A stretch of 64,000 bases of DNA, taken from positions 986,278 through 1,050,277 of the forward strand of contig BDGG01000004.1 of assembly GCA_001949185.1 (NCBI GenBank), in the 5' to 3' direction. Position numbers and translations under genes: made by a program. Positions within the stretch are counted from its first letter, which is position 1, and each line of letters opens with the position of its first letter. Origin of the DNA: Ramazzottius varieornatus. Taxonomy: Eukaryota; Tardigrada; Eutardigrada; Parachela; Ramazzottiidae. The notes below the pieces were generated by a model. It ran no database searches, was not told the origin of the DNA, and was given only the letters and a program-made list of their open reading frames with translations. This document shows, piece by piece, positions 24,601-36,004 of the stretch.

Positions 24601-27600
24601 TTCCAACGTTCTCATTAATTTCCAATAGGTGCGACGTCACTGCGGTGATCAAAAACATTAGGCCGCAGTGACGTCACATGTGCACCTGTGTATGAAATAG
24701 GCTTTTAAGCGATTAAGTACTAGGATCGTGGCGTGATGCACGGTGATTGTGAAGCGCAAAACGCATGGCATGAAGTAATCTGACCGTGGGGAGGCGTTGG
24801 AGCATTTTATCCCCTTAGTTATCCTTTCTCCAACCGAAAGCGGTGAACGTGAGTGTTCAACGAAAGAAAGCTAAAAAAAGCTCCTCGATCGATCAGACAA
24901 CGTTGACGTGGTGGTTTTACTTCTCCCCAATCTAGGGCAGTGCCTCGATCAACAATGCGGAAACGAGTGAGCTCTCATCCGTCTCCATCTCTCCAGAAAC
25001 GGGCGAAACTCGCAGCTTCGTTATTCCCACCATTACGGCCCATCCAGCCGAAGACGCCGGTAATGGCGCTGTACATGACACATTCTCTTGGAACCAGAGC
25101 GCCGACGACGTGGATGTCAAAGTGTAAATTCCCTAAAAATATTCGGTTTTCGTTCCTCCAGAAATTAACCAAAATCTGACAATTGGGACTGGGCAAAGGA
25201 ATAAAAGCAGATTGCTCTCCCAAGTGGCGCACGCTCTCGTCCAGCAGCAATGACCACGTGCGCCACTTGAGAAAACGATCTGGGTCACTTTATTTGCCCC
25301 CGTCCGGATTCTTATTCGAGAAAGGGTGCCAGACTTTTTCCCAATACTTTTCAGTGAACTTATGGTTTAACTTTCAGGTACGTTGGTCGGACGATCAGTA
25401 AGTCCAAACAACTCCAGATCGAGCTGTCTCGAAACAAAGTCTCCGTATCCATAAGAGATACCAAGCAAGTCCTCCTAAGCGGGACATTCCAGCACCCTAT
25501 CAATTCCGGCGAATCCATGTGGATATTAGTCCCCGGCGAGTACGTGCAGCTAACGCTTCAGAAAGAGCAAGCTGGCCGTTGGTGGTCCTGTTTACTCGAA
25601 GGCGAGTCACCCATCGATTTGACCAAGATCAACGCGGAAGTACCCTTTGGAGACCTGGGTGACGAAGAGCAAGCCTTAGTCAGGAAGATGACGCACGAAC
25701 AAGTGAAGAAAGCCAAAGGAGACGGTGGGAAGATCAGTCTTGCTTTGCAGCCAAACAACCTGCCCAACACCCTCAAAGAAGCCTGGAATCTACCGGGGTC
25801 ACCTTTCCAAGGTCAACCATTCGACCCCTCGTTGGTTATGTTGTGAACGAAAGTTATCCGTGATTGAATCTCCTGTCGGCTACATAACAGCTGTGTTGAG
25901 CTTCCCAATGTCCTAGAAAATTTCACCATAGTACACAGAAACAGACTTCGTTACCGCCTTGTTTTTCCCTGGCCTAAATATTAACAGTGTCTTCTCTTTC
26001 TGTCGCTTCTACTCACCGAAGTTGTAATTTGGTTAAACGTGGAAAGACTCACCGAATCATTTTTTGCGTGTTAACGGTGTAGCTTCGCTGGAGGTCTTCG
26101 TAGTTGTAGCGTTCGTCGGAAGCGTGTTGGTCGATGAGGAAAAAGTCATCCTGCAGTCTGGTCACGATGAAGCCGTGGTTGAACTGAAAAGAGAAAAACG
26201 CAACCCTAATCTAATTTAGACGTCCGCTTTGACTGTTTCAATGAATTGACAGACTGCAAGAACCGAATAGAGTAACTGAGTTGAAACTCCAGCCCGGAAA
26301 TGTCAAGTTCACTAAGGATGCTTACTTGTCCAATAATTTGCATATCTTTGAAGTCGCCCTTTTGAATGTTGCGTTGTAGTTCTTTCTCGGCTTCCTCATT
26401 TTGAGACGGGGTGATGTCCGCTCTGAAAGCCGGCGTTTCCGCATTTTCCGGGCTGTTTTTCCTCCGTTGTTCCTGCTCTAGAAGGAGGGACAGAGAAATG
26501 CGGTAAAACGGTTAATTAATTGCACTCAGATATCTACCAGTCAGGTAAACTTTGAGCTCACTTTTCAACAACGCCTCTCGAATCTTTGTCAAAGAAACAT
26601 GCACAGTTTCTGAGTAGACTGGCTGGTCTTTTTTAGACGTGACGGAAGACTTGGGCGTTCTCTGCTTCGTCCTAGTCGAGGGGCCAGAGACTTCGCTAGC
26701 TCTCTTCTGGGGTACTTTGAACGGAGAACTGCTGGCGGTGGTACGAGCTGCCCCTTTCGGCATTGTCACGGAAGAAAGCGCGAGGATCAAACCGCCGTCG
26801 ACCTTCTCACCTGCAACGAATATCAGCATTCTTATACGAAACAAGAAACTCAAACTTCCAAATCAGTATTTGTAATCCAAATTCTTCAAAGTACCTGACT
26901 TCGTTGTTTCGGAGTAGCGAATGTCCGAAAAAGAATCATTGAGAGGGAAGTTGGATGTGGTAACGCTCGGTAGCCTTATCGAATTTTCGGCATTGTTGTT
27001 GCTCGTACTCGCTTCCGTGTTCTCAAAGACCACTTCCTCTCGCAGATCATTCCCGCTTTTCGTTCTTTCCATCCCAACGTCGATATCGTCAAAGATGGGC
27101 TGTTGTTTCTCAGCAGGGACATTCTTTCTTGTGGCAGCCGCCACAAAGTCGAGAGCAAAGTTATCGCTTTCCGTGGTCTGGGTGCTGCTGGGAAGGTCTA
27201 CCGGTGTCTGGCTGGGTTCATTCAAACCAAAGGAGTTGAAAGGCTGCGAACCGAATGGATTTGACTCGTCGATGACAGGCTGCGAAGGAGCAACGGTGGC
27301 ACCTTGGGTGGAGAACTGACTGAAAATGATTGAGCGAGGCTTCTTTGGGATCTGCGACTGGGAGGGTTCTTCGATCTGAGAACTAAAGATCTTCAAAGGC
27401 TCGATTTTGTTGAGCCTCGTATTCAACTGAGGCTGCTCTGAGTTACTTTCTGTAATGCTGGTGTCTCTTGTGTCATTGAACAAGTGTTTGGAAGTTATGT
27501 GTGGTGTATCTAACTTATGTTTAGCGATCTGCAGACCCGCAGGAGCATTTCGCGCCGGCTCGTAGCTTCCTTCGAGGTCCTTCTCGTCGAAGTCTTCGTT

Positions 27601-29766
27601 GTCCGTCAGGCGCTTCGAACGCCCCAATGCCATACCTTCCTAAAAGGTACAGTCAAAACCGTGAAGGAAGACATACATGGTAGTTCATGTTCGTATACGA
27701 ACGGGTTACTTACTTTGGAAAAGGCTCTGGGTCTGCTGGCTGGTTTCGTCCGAGACGACCTCGTGGTTGCCGGAGACTGCTGTGGTTGTTCATTAGCCTT
27801 GAACTGCAAGTGCTTGAACAAGCGGCAATCTACGGCATTCGCCAGACCGGCTTGTACTCTGGCTGCTACTGTCTCTGGGTCATGTACTGCTCGTTCTCTT
27901 CCGGCAAAGGAGGCCTGATGTGTATGCGCGGACTCCAAAGCCAGCTTCTGAGCCATGATGACGGGTGGTAGCTGGTTCTTCTGGACCTTGAGAGTATCGG
28001 CCGGCGCAGCTCCTGCAGAAGTAGCACAAGTATTCCTGATCGTGGCCTAAAAAAGAGAGAGGCACATTTCAAGTGGCATCTCCTTCTGAAGGCTTCTTTT
28101 AAACCGGAAAATGGCTCACTTTGACAGTAGCCAGAAGAAGCTTCTCGTTATGGACCAGGACTTGATTCTTGCTCGGAACGACGTTGACGCTAAAACCAAA
28201 TAAACTGAATGAACATAATAACTCTCGTAATTCGGAAGAAGTCAACGAGCAGTACTCGATGTTTTCGCGATCCAAGTGAATGGTCATAATGTAGAACGGA
28301 GATGTGTCCTTCGAGCTGAACTCTCGATATACATCCATAATGAGCTTTGCGACCTGCAACAATCCATGTTATCGTTTAACGTCCGCAGTCTAATGCAAAT
28401 GCATGCACTACCTTTGGGTTTTCGCAGGGTCGTTTCCGACCGTTTGCTCCGATGAATATGAACTGTCGGTCGTTGGTTGCTCCCCCATTAGTTCCTCGTC
28501 CCGCAGTCTGTCCAGTTGGATCGGATATCCAGCCTTCGAGCCGCAACTCGGAATCTAGCGACCCGGAAGTGGCTCCCGAATTCAGATTGTACTCTTCTAG
28601 AATTTCCTCGTCTGGTGTACACATCTTCATCGGAATCAACTTCCCCTGCAACGAAGACTGATTAGCTCGAAAGTTAACTAGCTATATTCTTGGTTAGGAT
28701 CTCTCAAATACCGAGGCTGAACCATAAATATCCTTGATGTTGTCCATCATGCTTCTGTGACCGGAAGTTCGCACAGCGACCGCAGTCTTGCTAATGTTAC
28801 GAAGAATACCGAATGAAGTATACAAGCCGCTCAGTCGGACGAACTCCACGATACAGACCCTTACTTGTTAGAGGTATTCGAGCAGGTAATTCGAACTCCA
28901 CTGGAAACGATGCCGTACGCATGGACAAGGCGTAGTATTTTGGCAAACTCTTTACGACTTTGTTTCACCATTGTTTCTCGCCGTACGGGCATGTGGTTGA
29001 ACAGCTTCCGGACCACCACAGTTGTTCCTGGCTGAAAGAAAAACTACTGCTTCAGTCTTACACGTTGCCGCGAATGTACCTGTTTTGATGTTTTGCTTGT
29101 TTTGCATACCTGTTTCTGAAGAGGTGCTTTACTTACAAGAGCACCTTGCCGATCATATGTCAAGTTGCATCCAGTTTTATCCGATGCTGTTTTCGTATGG
29201 ACGCGGAAAGATTCACTACAAGAGGACAGGGTAAATACTGCAGTAGCACCCGGACAACTGATAAAAATTGATTGCACGTTACCTTAGATTACACAGAGCA
29301 CTAAGCGCTTCTCCCCGAAATCCGAAGCTGTCAACACTACTCAAATCCTCGAAGTTGTGGAGCTTGGAGGTGTGGCTGCGCAGCACTGCAACGGAAACGA
29401 CCGGTATCAAACAGCTGAAGAGAAAATAATTCTTCGAGCGTGTACAGACGTATAAGTCGTCACAAACCGAGAGATTCGTAGTCTTGCTCTCCTACGCCGT
29501 GTCCGTTGTCTGCCACTTCGATACATTCCGTCCCGAAATCTGTCAAACGGATGTCTGCAAGAACAACACAGCGTCTTGCCATCGTCCATTGTTAGCAATA
29601 GGGGAAAACGAAGAGGGATATACAGTAACTAACCGACGGAAGTGGCACCCGCATCCAGACTGTTCTCCAGTAATTCCTTGACGGCGGCGGCGACGGACGG
29701 GATTACATTACCGGAAGCGATCCCGAGACGCGTATCCTGTCCCAGTTCCTTGATACGTTTCTCCAT
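21635..29766 (-). CDS. PMS2: PMS2, MutL-type mismatch-repair endonuclease subunit
   Basis: Nuclear MutL-alpha subunit that nicks DNA during mismatch repair, partnered with MLH1. Exons on the minus strand: 29766-29634, 29554-29468, 29385-29283, 29215-29137, 29031-28865, 28790-28712, 28645-28412, 28353-28120, 28046-27714, 27639-26895, 26810-26562, 26477-26326, 26183-26053, 22525-22369, 22241-22202, 22122-21980, 21845-21819 and 21703-21635. Phases close to 1053 residues, longer than human (862) mainly through the Ser/Thr-rich linker. ATPase motifs seen: [34 protein letters not shown]-terminal metal/endonuclease motifs: [21 protein letters not shown] and CAHGRPTI. One donor (22368) reads GTTGCC, which is weak; phase supports it. 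The 3.5-kb intron between 26052 and 22526 encloses NUDCD3 on the other strand. Confidence 0.96.
23929..25846 (+). CDS. NUDCD3: NudC-domain protein 3, nested in a PMS2 intron
   Basis: Hsp90-associated co-chaperone of the NudC family, linked in animals to dynein intermediate-chain stability. Three exons: 23929-24342, 24936-25123 and 25378-25846. Phases close to 356 residues; human NUDCD3 is 361. The N terminus ([25 protein letters not shown]) matches the family's N-terminal helical module. A Ser/Thr-rich linker follows, then the CS (p23-like) domain: [25 protein letters not shown] and [17 protein letters not shown]. The end matches the family tail ([12 protein letters not shown]). The whole gene lies within one PMS2 intron on the opposite strand. 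Both of its introns carry a foldback repeat. Confidence 0.95.
24389..24508. repeat. Foldback repeat, copy 3 (NUDCD3 intron 1)
   Basis: Begins ACGTGGGCAAATGG, then GAGATCGTCCTCCCAAGTGG continuing CGCACAC. Right arm GTGTGCCACTTGAAG, ending near ATATGCCCATTTTG. It lies 47 bases past the exon 1 donor, in an open frame continuous with that exon. Confidence 0.8.
24633..24675. repeat. Perfect 13-bp inverted repeat containing a CRE-like TGACGTCA
   Basis: GACGTCACTGCGG at 24633-24645 is exactly complementary to CCGCAGTGACGTC at 24663-24675, with a 17-base loop. The right arm with the next base forms the full CRE octamer TGACGTCA at 24669-24676. It sits in NUDCD3 intron 1. Confidence 0.75.
25187..25306. 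repeat. Foldback repeat, copy 4 (NUDCD3 intron 2)
   Basis: Arms CTCCCAAGTGGCGCACGC and GTGCGCCACTTGAGAAAACG, the right arm followed by ATCTGGGTCA and TTTGCCCCCGTCC. The loop contains CAGCAGCAATGACC. One of the best preserved copies. Confidence 0.85.
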
Positions 29767-30165
29767 CTTTCCAGACTCATGAAGTAAACACGAGAACGAA
29801 CGGCGGTCTTGCTGGCATGCGAAGATGGAGAAAAAGCTGAAAGACTGAAATTTCTCTGCTTTTTGGCGGTAATGTTAGTGATATCATGCCTCACGCTTGT
29901 AGCCCGTACCGATCAGCTGACTGTGTGACCGTCACCGTGTGACATACTGACATGTCACCTCAGTTGATTTTCTCCAATGCCATTCTCGCAGTTTTTGTTT
30001 TCTCCTTCGTTCCTTCTTTGCTTAGTTTGCTACGTCGCCTAAGCTTGCGAGTTGTTCCTGTCTGCAAGGTAGGTCTAGGTAGCGACGTGGTCTGCGCACT
30101 GCTGTCTCTCCCCACGAGAACTTCTATAAGATCACTAAGCTTAGGTGGATCCACGCGGAGGGAAG
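29767..30165. promoter_or_regulatory. Head-to-head promoter region PMS2/ETFB
   Basis: 399 bases separate the two start codons, transcribed in opposite directions. No coding exon is seen, so it must contain both promoters or a shared one. No TATA box is evident at either end. Confidence 0.55.
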
Positions 30166-31189
30166 ATGTCTTTGAGAGTGCTCGTGGGAGTTAAACGGGT
30201 CATCGATTATGCCGTCAAGGTACTGCAGTGTATGTCTTCTAGTTTTACCAGCGTTCATGGCGATGGACGGTAGGCTAATGCTGCATGTTGTGATTGCAGG
30301 TGCGTGTTAGGCCGGACCACAAGTGGGTAGTCACCGATGGGGTCAAACACAGCATGAACCCTTTCGACGAGATCGCAGTGGAGGAAGCTGTACGGCTGAA
30401 GGAAAAAAAGGTTGTGGCCGAGATTGTCGCCGTGTCCTGCGGACCTCCTCAAGCTCAGGTAGCAACTTGGTATGCATCCATCCATCCGGTGAGCCTCTGC
30501 ATCTTGTATGATCGTAGGAAACTCTAAGAACAGCTCTCGCCATGGGGGCGGACAAGGCGATCCACGTCGAAGTTCCGGCTAAGGAGGCTGAAACGTTAGC
30601 ACCGCTCCATGTAGCCAACATTCTTGCCAAGATTATTCAGGAGGAAAAGATCGATCTGGTTATCCTCGGGAAACAGGTGAATGGTCTTTCCAGTACGAAA
30701 TGACTGATCAGTTACATGGTTATTTTTTTGCATAGGCTATCGACGACGATTCCAATCAAACCGGGCAGATGGTCGCGGGTCTCCTCAACTGGCCACAGGC
30801 TACTTTTGCTTCCGAAATAGTACAGGACGGCGATGGACTGAAGGTAACTCGAGAGATTGACGGTGGTTTGGAGGTGGTCCAGGTCAAGCTCCCGGCTGTT
30901 GTGACTACCGATCTGCGGCTTAATCAGCCACGCTATGCCACATTACCCAACATCATGGTAAGAGTTCTCTTGACCACTTCCTTGTACAACTTGCATACTC
31001 ACAGGACGTTCTTCGTAGAAAGCAAAGAAAAAGCCTATTGACAAGAAAACACCGGCTGATTTGGGCGTCGACATTACACCACGGCAGGAAATTATCAGCG
31101 TTGATGAACCTCCGACTCGGCAAGCTGGCGCTAAGGTCGCCGATGTGGCCGATCTCGTCCAGAAGCTCAAAGAAGCAGGCAGAATATAA
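30166..31189 (+). CDS. ETFB: Electron transfer flavoprotein subunit beta
   Basis: Matrix subunit of the ETF heterodimer that carries electrons from acyl-CoA and related dehydrogenases to ETF-QO; the beta chain binds AMP. Five exons: 30166-30219, 30300-30458, 30518-30676, 30736-30957 and 31019-31189. Phases close to 254 residues, equal to the family's usual length of about 255. The start [20 protein letters not shown] and the internal hallmarks [42 protein letters not shown] and [15 protein letters not shown] cover the whole domain. The recognition-loop region is included. Convergent with the histone-fold gene. Confidence 0.97.
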
Positions 31190-31556
31190 TGAGATAACAC
31201 TCTTCGTTGCATGCTTTTGTGCTCATGTCGACAAAAGCAGTATATTGTGAATGCAACGTTGGTTAAACTTTGAAGATGATGATAATTATTTATACCGCTT
31301 CAATAGTAATTTTCTTGGTTTCTTTCTTGCCAGCTGCTTTTGCTGGACTTGGTTGGTACCTGCCGTTATTACAGTGCTTTGGCTTCGTTACGAGAGCGCA
31401 GTCTGCTTAGCCAGAGTACATCCGCTACGAGATTGTAACGCTGTAGCGAAAAATCGTAAACACAACCAAACCAAGATTCAAAAGAATGAAAGTGCGCTCT
31501 TACAGCTGAAACATTCTGAAAACACAGACTTGTTATCAGCTTTTTAGAACGACCGC
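31190..31556. other. Intergenic, tail-to-tail ETFB/histone-fold gene
   Basis: 367 bases between two convergent stop codons. It should hold both 3' untranslated regions. No exon recognised. Confidence 0.55.
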
Positions 31557-33076
31557 CTAATTAGTGACTCGCTTCTTAGCTGCAGCCGGCACGAGTGATG
31601 GCCTTTTTTTCGGCGTTAGTTTGACTGTTATTACCTTGGGATTAGGCTTGCTTTTGGGCTTACTTAGTGGTCTTGAGCTGTTTCGCCAGTTCGAAGTGAC
31701 GTGGGCGCCATCCCACTTCCTAGCTATTCTCAAGAGCGCCCTTCTTCGAGCTATGAGTTCCGGGTCATCACTTTCTTCTTCGTCTATTACGGGAGATGGT
31801 GGTGACACCGCTAACTGCTCAGGTGTACCGTTCGTGGGAAGACCAACGGGCGCTGCGGCAGCTTTCGAACCGCTCAGAGGAGCTCGTGAGCTGAAGTTGA
31901 AAGACCCAGGTTTGCGAGCAGCATCTGTACTGCCCCTCGCTGCGTTCGTCCGCGACGGAGGCCTGAAAAACGCAAAATGACATGCAGACTTTAGATGGTG
32001 TCATTTCGAGCACTAATGTATTACTGTAAGTCAGTATCGACGTCGTAGCCGTCGTTCTCCAGCAATGTTCGCAAGACCACGTTCGCTGTTTGTGCAGGGG
32101 GAACAAAGTCTTGAAGGAAGTACAACGACGTGAAGTGCTGGGCGACGTAGGACAAGTCTTCGTAGTCGACCACTGTCCGCGGAGATGCAGAGCGCTGTGC
32201 GTGACGATAGGCTTCCTGAATGAAGGTCCGAATGAAGTGCTCCATAGCGATAGAAACTGCTTTCACTGATGGGTGACTGATGCGAATATCGTGTAGGGAA
32301 GTCACATGCGCCATAATACGGCGCATTTGCTTGGGCGAAAAGAACGTTGTCGGAACTGGAACGACACTGGCGTTCTTCTGGGGCTTCTTGTCGAAAACTT
32401 CTTCCACTTCTTTCTTCTCAACTTCAGGTGTCTGCAAATGAAGTACGATCTAAGTTATGTCCTGCAGCTCATATGGATGTGGAGGGTCCATTCTTGACCA
32501 TGCTTACTGATTCTTCGTCGACGTCTGGCTTGACTTCTTCCTCAGCTATTTTTGCAGCAAGATGGCTGCTCAGTACACCTGCAGATGCAGCAATCTTGGC
32601 CAGATCAGGCAATTTCCGAGGCGGAGGAACAAAGTGTGTGGGGTGGTCGCGGATCAGTTGGTCGATTTCATCGACAGTAAGGCTTGTGTCACCAGGAGTA
32701 TTGGACGTTTCCGAAGAATCAGAGTCGTCTACTGTTGAATCTGTGAACGAACAGAAGGTACTAGCATATCACTGATTCCAGCAGAGGTAGTCGTCAGTTT
32801 GGGAATGAAAATACCATCATCATCGTCCTCCATTGTCGTGTCTTTCTCGTCGGATTCGCTTTCGCCGGATGTCGCGGACCTTTGGGCATTCGGACGGGCC
32901 TCTTCCTCACTCTCGTCGCTGCTTTCCGTCTTCTCCTCGCGGTCATCATCGTCCATTAGTACATCATCGTCGTCGCTTTCTTCGTTGGTGCGTGGTATTC
33001 CAGTGCCCCGATTCGAGCTGTCGTCCACTCTCCCTTCAGCCTGACGCGGCGACTTCGGTCCGGGAGATCTGTTCAT
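31557..33076 (-). CDS. CHRAC1/NF-YC-like histone-fold protein with acidic N terminus
   Basis: Likely nuclear chromatin or polymerase-accessory protein. Four exons: 33076-32773, 32740-32508, 32431-32025 and 31962-31557; phases close to 449 residues. A highly acidic N terminus (runs of D/E such as SDDDDVLMDDDDREE) is followed by a proline-containing helix region. A histone-fold segment in exon 3 (FSPKQMRRIM, EHFIRTFIQEAYRHA, VVDYEDLSYVAQHF) aligns by eye with the CHRAC1/POLE4 group. The tail is basic and lysine/proline-rich. CHRAC1 and POLE4 are normally about 120-130 residues, so this protein is far longer. The start is the first Met of an open frame running upstream; the exact subfamily is uncertain. 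Confidence 0.75.
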
Positions 33077-33520
33077 CTTCAAAGTTCTCTCCTGTGACCT
33101 GCGAGAATCGGGATGCTTCCGAAGTTCCAGGTTCCCATGAACAAACCTAAAGATAAAGAACAAACCTACAGACAGCGCGCATTCACGAGTCACAACAGGA
33201 GAGCATAGATTGCCATAGAAGATCATTCAAAAAATAGATGATCACCTCGCTGCCCCGGGGGATCCGGGAGAGGGTGAGCCATCAAGGCGTTAAGCTCGAC
33301 TGGGCAGATGCAGGAATCAGCAGGATGGGTCCGTTGCTTGATTATTGATTGCTGGACCACTGTTAGTCTGTTAATCTGGTTCCAGTTCTAAGAGTTCGTT
33401 TTCCGGACTCTTCCCTAAACTTTTTCAGATCTTGTCTCGTCGGTACGATATATTGATCGGACCGCACAGCAAGCTTGCGCTTCCGCTTCCGCTTCGGCAC
33501 TCTCCTTTGGTGTATTCATT
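33077..33520. promoter_or_regulatory. Head-to-head region, histone-fold gene/SMIM12
   Basis: About 445 bases between diverging start codons. No exon seen; presumed promoters for both genes. Confidence 0.5.
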
Positions 33521-33811
33521 ATGTTGCAGATACTTATGCCCTTGGCACGAAGATATGCGGTGTATCTGACGTTCCCTGCAGCTCTCATCATTGGAACAAT
33601 AGGCTACAGCATCGAGCGTATTCTAACCAAAGATCGACCTGCCCAAGTCAGCCGGAAAGCTATCAAGGAAGAACGAGATGTCCGGTTGCTGGAGGCCAGT
33701 AGGGACGGGGCGTCTGAAGCGAGGGACGACCGTCCCGAAGCACCGAAGAAGCCGCGCTTGCCGTCGATCTTTGAGAAAAATGTCCAGCTAGAATCGCGAT
33801 TTACTTCTTGA
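33521..33811 (+). CDS. SMIM12: Small integral membrane protein 12
   Basis: Short single-pass membrane protein of unknown function, conserved in animals. One intronless coding exon of 96 residues; human SMIM12 is 92. The segment YAVYLTFPAALIIGTIGYSI is the hydrophobic helix and aligns with the human [20 protein letters not shown]. It is followed by RKAIKEERDVRLL, matching the family's charged SERREDRKL stretch. The start is the first Met in frame, preceded by untranslated sequence. Confidence 0.88.
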   Translation: MLQILMPLARRYAVYLTFPAALIIGTIGYSIERILTKDRPAQVSRKAIKEERDVRLLEASRDGASEARDDRPEAPKKPRLPSIFEKNVQLESRFTS

Positions 33812-34428
33812 TGCTGGTTCATTTCCTGTCATCCTCCGTGTGTCTTTTGGTCTTACGTGGCTCTGATTATTCTTACTCACGGTTTCTGTGATACGGGTGA
33901 GTTAAGATTTTGCTCCGTCGCGTTGACGTCACAAAGTAAGATCCTCCACTTCCGGCTGCAAACTCGCGATATGGATCGGCCCGTACGGACAATAAAATCC
34001 ATGCTCGTCTTACGCAATGGTCCTTTACTGGACTCAGTATTATGGTATTTGAAAGAAGCGAAGCGTCAAAGAAAATGCATTCTTTATAACAATCTTAGGG
34101 GTAGAGCTTTTGATCTGTTAGTCCATTGAAGGTATTCAAGCTCAGGAAGGACGCGATCGGAGTGGAATTCGAAGGAATGGGTACACATTTGGGGGTGAAC
34201 GTTGGAAAGCAGGAAGCTTATAGTACTTTCATATGTTGTGATTCGAATAAAGGTTTCGATGAATGAATGGTTCCAGATGCTTTCATCAAACTCTCACACC
34301 GTAAGTAGGGTGCTGAGCTTGACGGCTGCGTTCGCGGTTCGCCTGACGTCTGTCTTTTCAGTATGCGACGACAGGTGTCCAGCTCGCTTCGAGGAATTTT
34401 GGCAAGTCAGTTCTGCATTCAGTTTTCT
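33812..34428. other. Intergenic SMIM12 to GST
   Basis: About 617 bases; should contain the SMIM12 3' end and the GST promoter. An open frame of 90 codons at 33857-34129 has no recognisable similarity. Confidence 0.5.
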
Positions 34429-35463
34429 ATGGCCAAGTACAGGTTAGTTTACTTTGATGGCCGAGGCCGCGCCGAAGTTATCCGGATACTACTTGCTGCC
34501 GCTTACGTGCAATTCGTGGACGACCGCATCGACGTAAAGGACTGGCCAGACTTGAAACCAGGTGGGTCGCCGAACTTTGTTTCTTGTTTCCGTCTGCTCC
34601 ATCCGGTAACCGCTCTTCAAACATTACGAACTGGTGCTACTCTACAGATACACCATGGGGAGGTCTGCCGGTACTGTACGTTGATGGACGTGAAGTGGCA
34701 CAAACAGGGCCGATAGTCCGCTATTTGGCCAAACAATTTCGTACGATGCAACCAAGTTCTTTTCGATTACCTGTAAAGTACCCTATCTTTCTTTCCATTT
34801 CAGATTTAGCGGGAATGGACAAATGGGAGCAGCTATTGGCAGATTCGGCATTGGAGGCTACTCTGGACTTGATGTCGACAGCAATCGCGTTGGGCGAATC
34901 CAAGAAAGGTCCACTTGAAAAGGTCTCCCAAAAACCGTCAGTCTAATCCCTGTCAGAAAGCCCAGGTTACAAGAAAAGTATGCCAATTATTTCTCTTCCC
35001 GCCTCATACAGGAAGATGATATAAGGAGGTTCAAGGAGCACACCATACCCGTGGCCATGACGAACTACGACCGGTATATCCTGGCGAACGGGAACAATGG
35101 CTTCACCGTTGGCAACCACGTGAGTCTCCGCCTTACGCTTGGTTACCATCAAGGTTCCGACTTGCATGTAACAGTAATACTTGAACCGCGATCGTTGCAG
35201 ATGACGATGGCCGATATTGGTCTCTTCAACTGTAAGTACTTGCACCTTTCTGGCTCTTTTGGACGCTACCTTCGAATTGGCTTCAGGAACTCTGTACTGT
35301 CACGAGGGACCTTTTCACAGTTCTGGACAGCGTCCTTCATCACGGCGTGTTCGCGCTAGAGTCTGTTAAGCTGTTTCCGGCGGTCTATAAGGTTTACGAA
35401 CAGGTCAAGGCCCAGCCGCGTATCGCCTTGTATCTGAGCCAGCGCCCTCATTCGAATTTCTAG
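34429..35463 (+). CDS. Sigma-class glutathione S-transferase (possible frame break at last intron)
   Basis: Cytosolic enzyme conjugating glutathione; sigma-class members include prostaglandin D synthases. Exons 34429-34561, 34648-34740, 34804-34922, 35012-35119, 35201-35231 and 35287-35463. The thioredoxin-like half starts MAKYRLVYFDGRGRAEVIR, with the catalytic Tyr expected in YFDGRGRAE, and has TPWGGLPVLYVDG plus the QTGPIVRYLAK glutathione-site segment. The helical half has DRYILANGNNGFTVGN and MTMADIGLF. The last exon reads ELCTVTRDL to a normal end (RPHSNF). Exon 5 ends in phase 1 but the last exon fits only in phase 0, so the junction fails with GT-AG rules as I read it. This may be a sequence error, an unusual splice site or a broken gene. 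Confidence 0.8.
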
Positions 35464-36004
35464 AAACCCTTGGTACCGACCAATTACCTCCCTGATTCCG
35501 TTCCCTTTTCCGAATTGCTTTCAGGCAAATACATTTCTTGTTCTACCATCCTGTGGCAGCGCGAGTAAGGGTAATGCCTGGCTTTCACCCTCAGATAGAA
35601 AGTTATCAGCTTACGATTGTCACGGACATTTCACTTCGCACCAGAATGTTTATTCGATTCTCAACTGTCAAGCAGTACAGTTTCCTCCAGAACCAAGAAA
35701 GACCCTATTGTGCGAACACAGTAATAATCATTACATCCATCAACTTTAAAGCAAAAGCGAAGTCTAACGTCGATTACACCAACCGCTCAGTTGCTTTCAG
35801 AGCTGTCGTCGTTGTCATGAGAGCTGAAACTTCAGGTTCTGATGAGTTCTCGCGTTACCCTTGTTGTACAGTCTGATCCTGGAATTTGGCGCAGAACTGT
35901 GTTAGCTTAGCCTAAAACGCACGAACAATGTACGATTATACGTCAACACCAGTAATACAGAGGTCTGCTCCCACGAGAAAAAAACAAGTTGGATGATGAT
36001 AAGC
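35464..36004. other. Intergenic GST to orphan exon
   Basis: About 540 bases with no recognised exon. A search by eye for a second exon of the copy A/B family (a GTGAAAAC start with a CC pair) on the minus strand found none. Confidence 0.45.

Noticed and set aside
26921-27319. 132-codon + strand open frame opposite PMS2
   Set aside because: Antisense shadow of the large PMS2 linker exon 27639-26895, which joins its neighbours in phase.
32347-32775. 142-codon + strand open frame across the histone-fold gene
   Set aside because: Opposite strand of confirmed exons and introns of the minus-strand gene; Ser-rich composition comes from the antisense of acidic and alanine codons.
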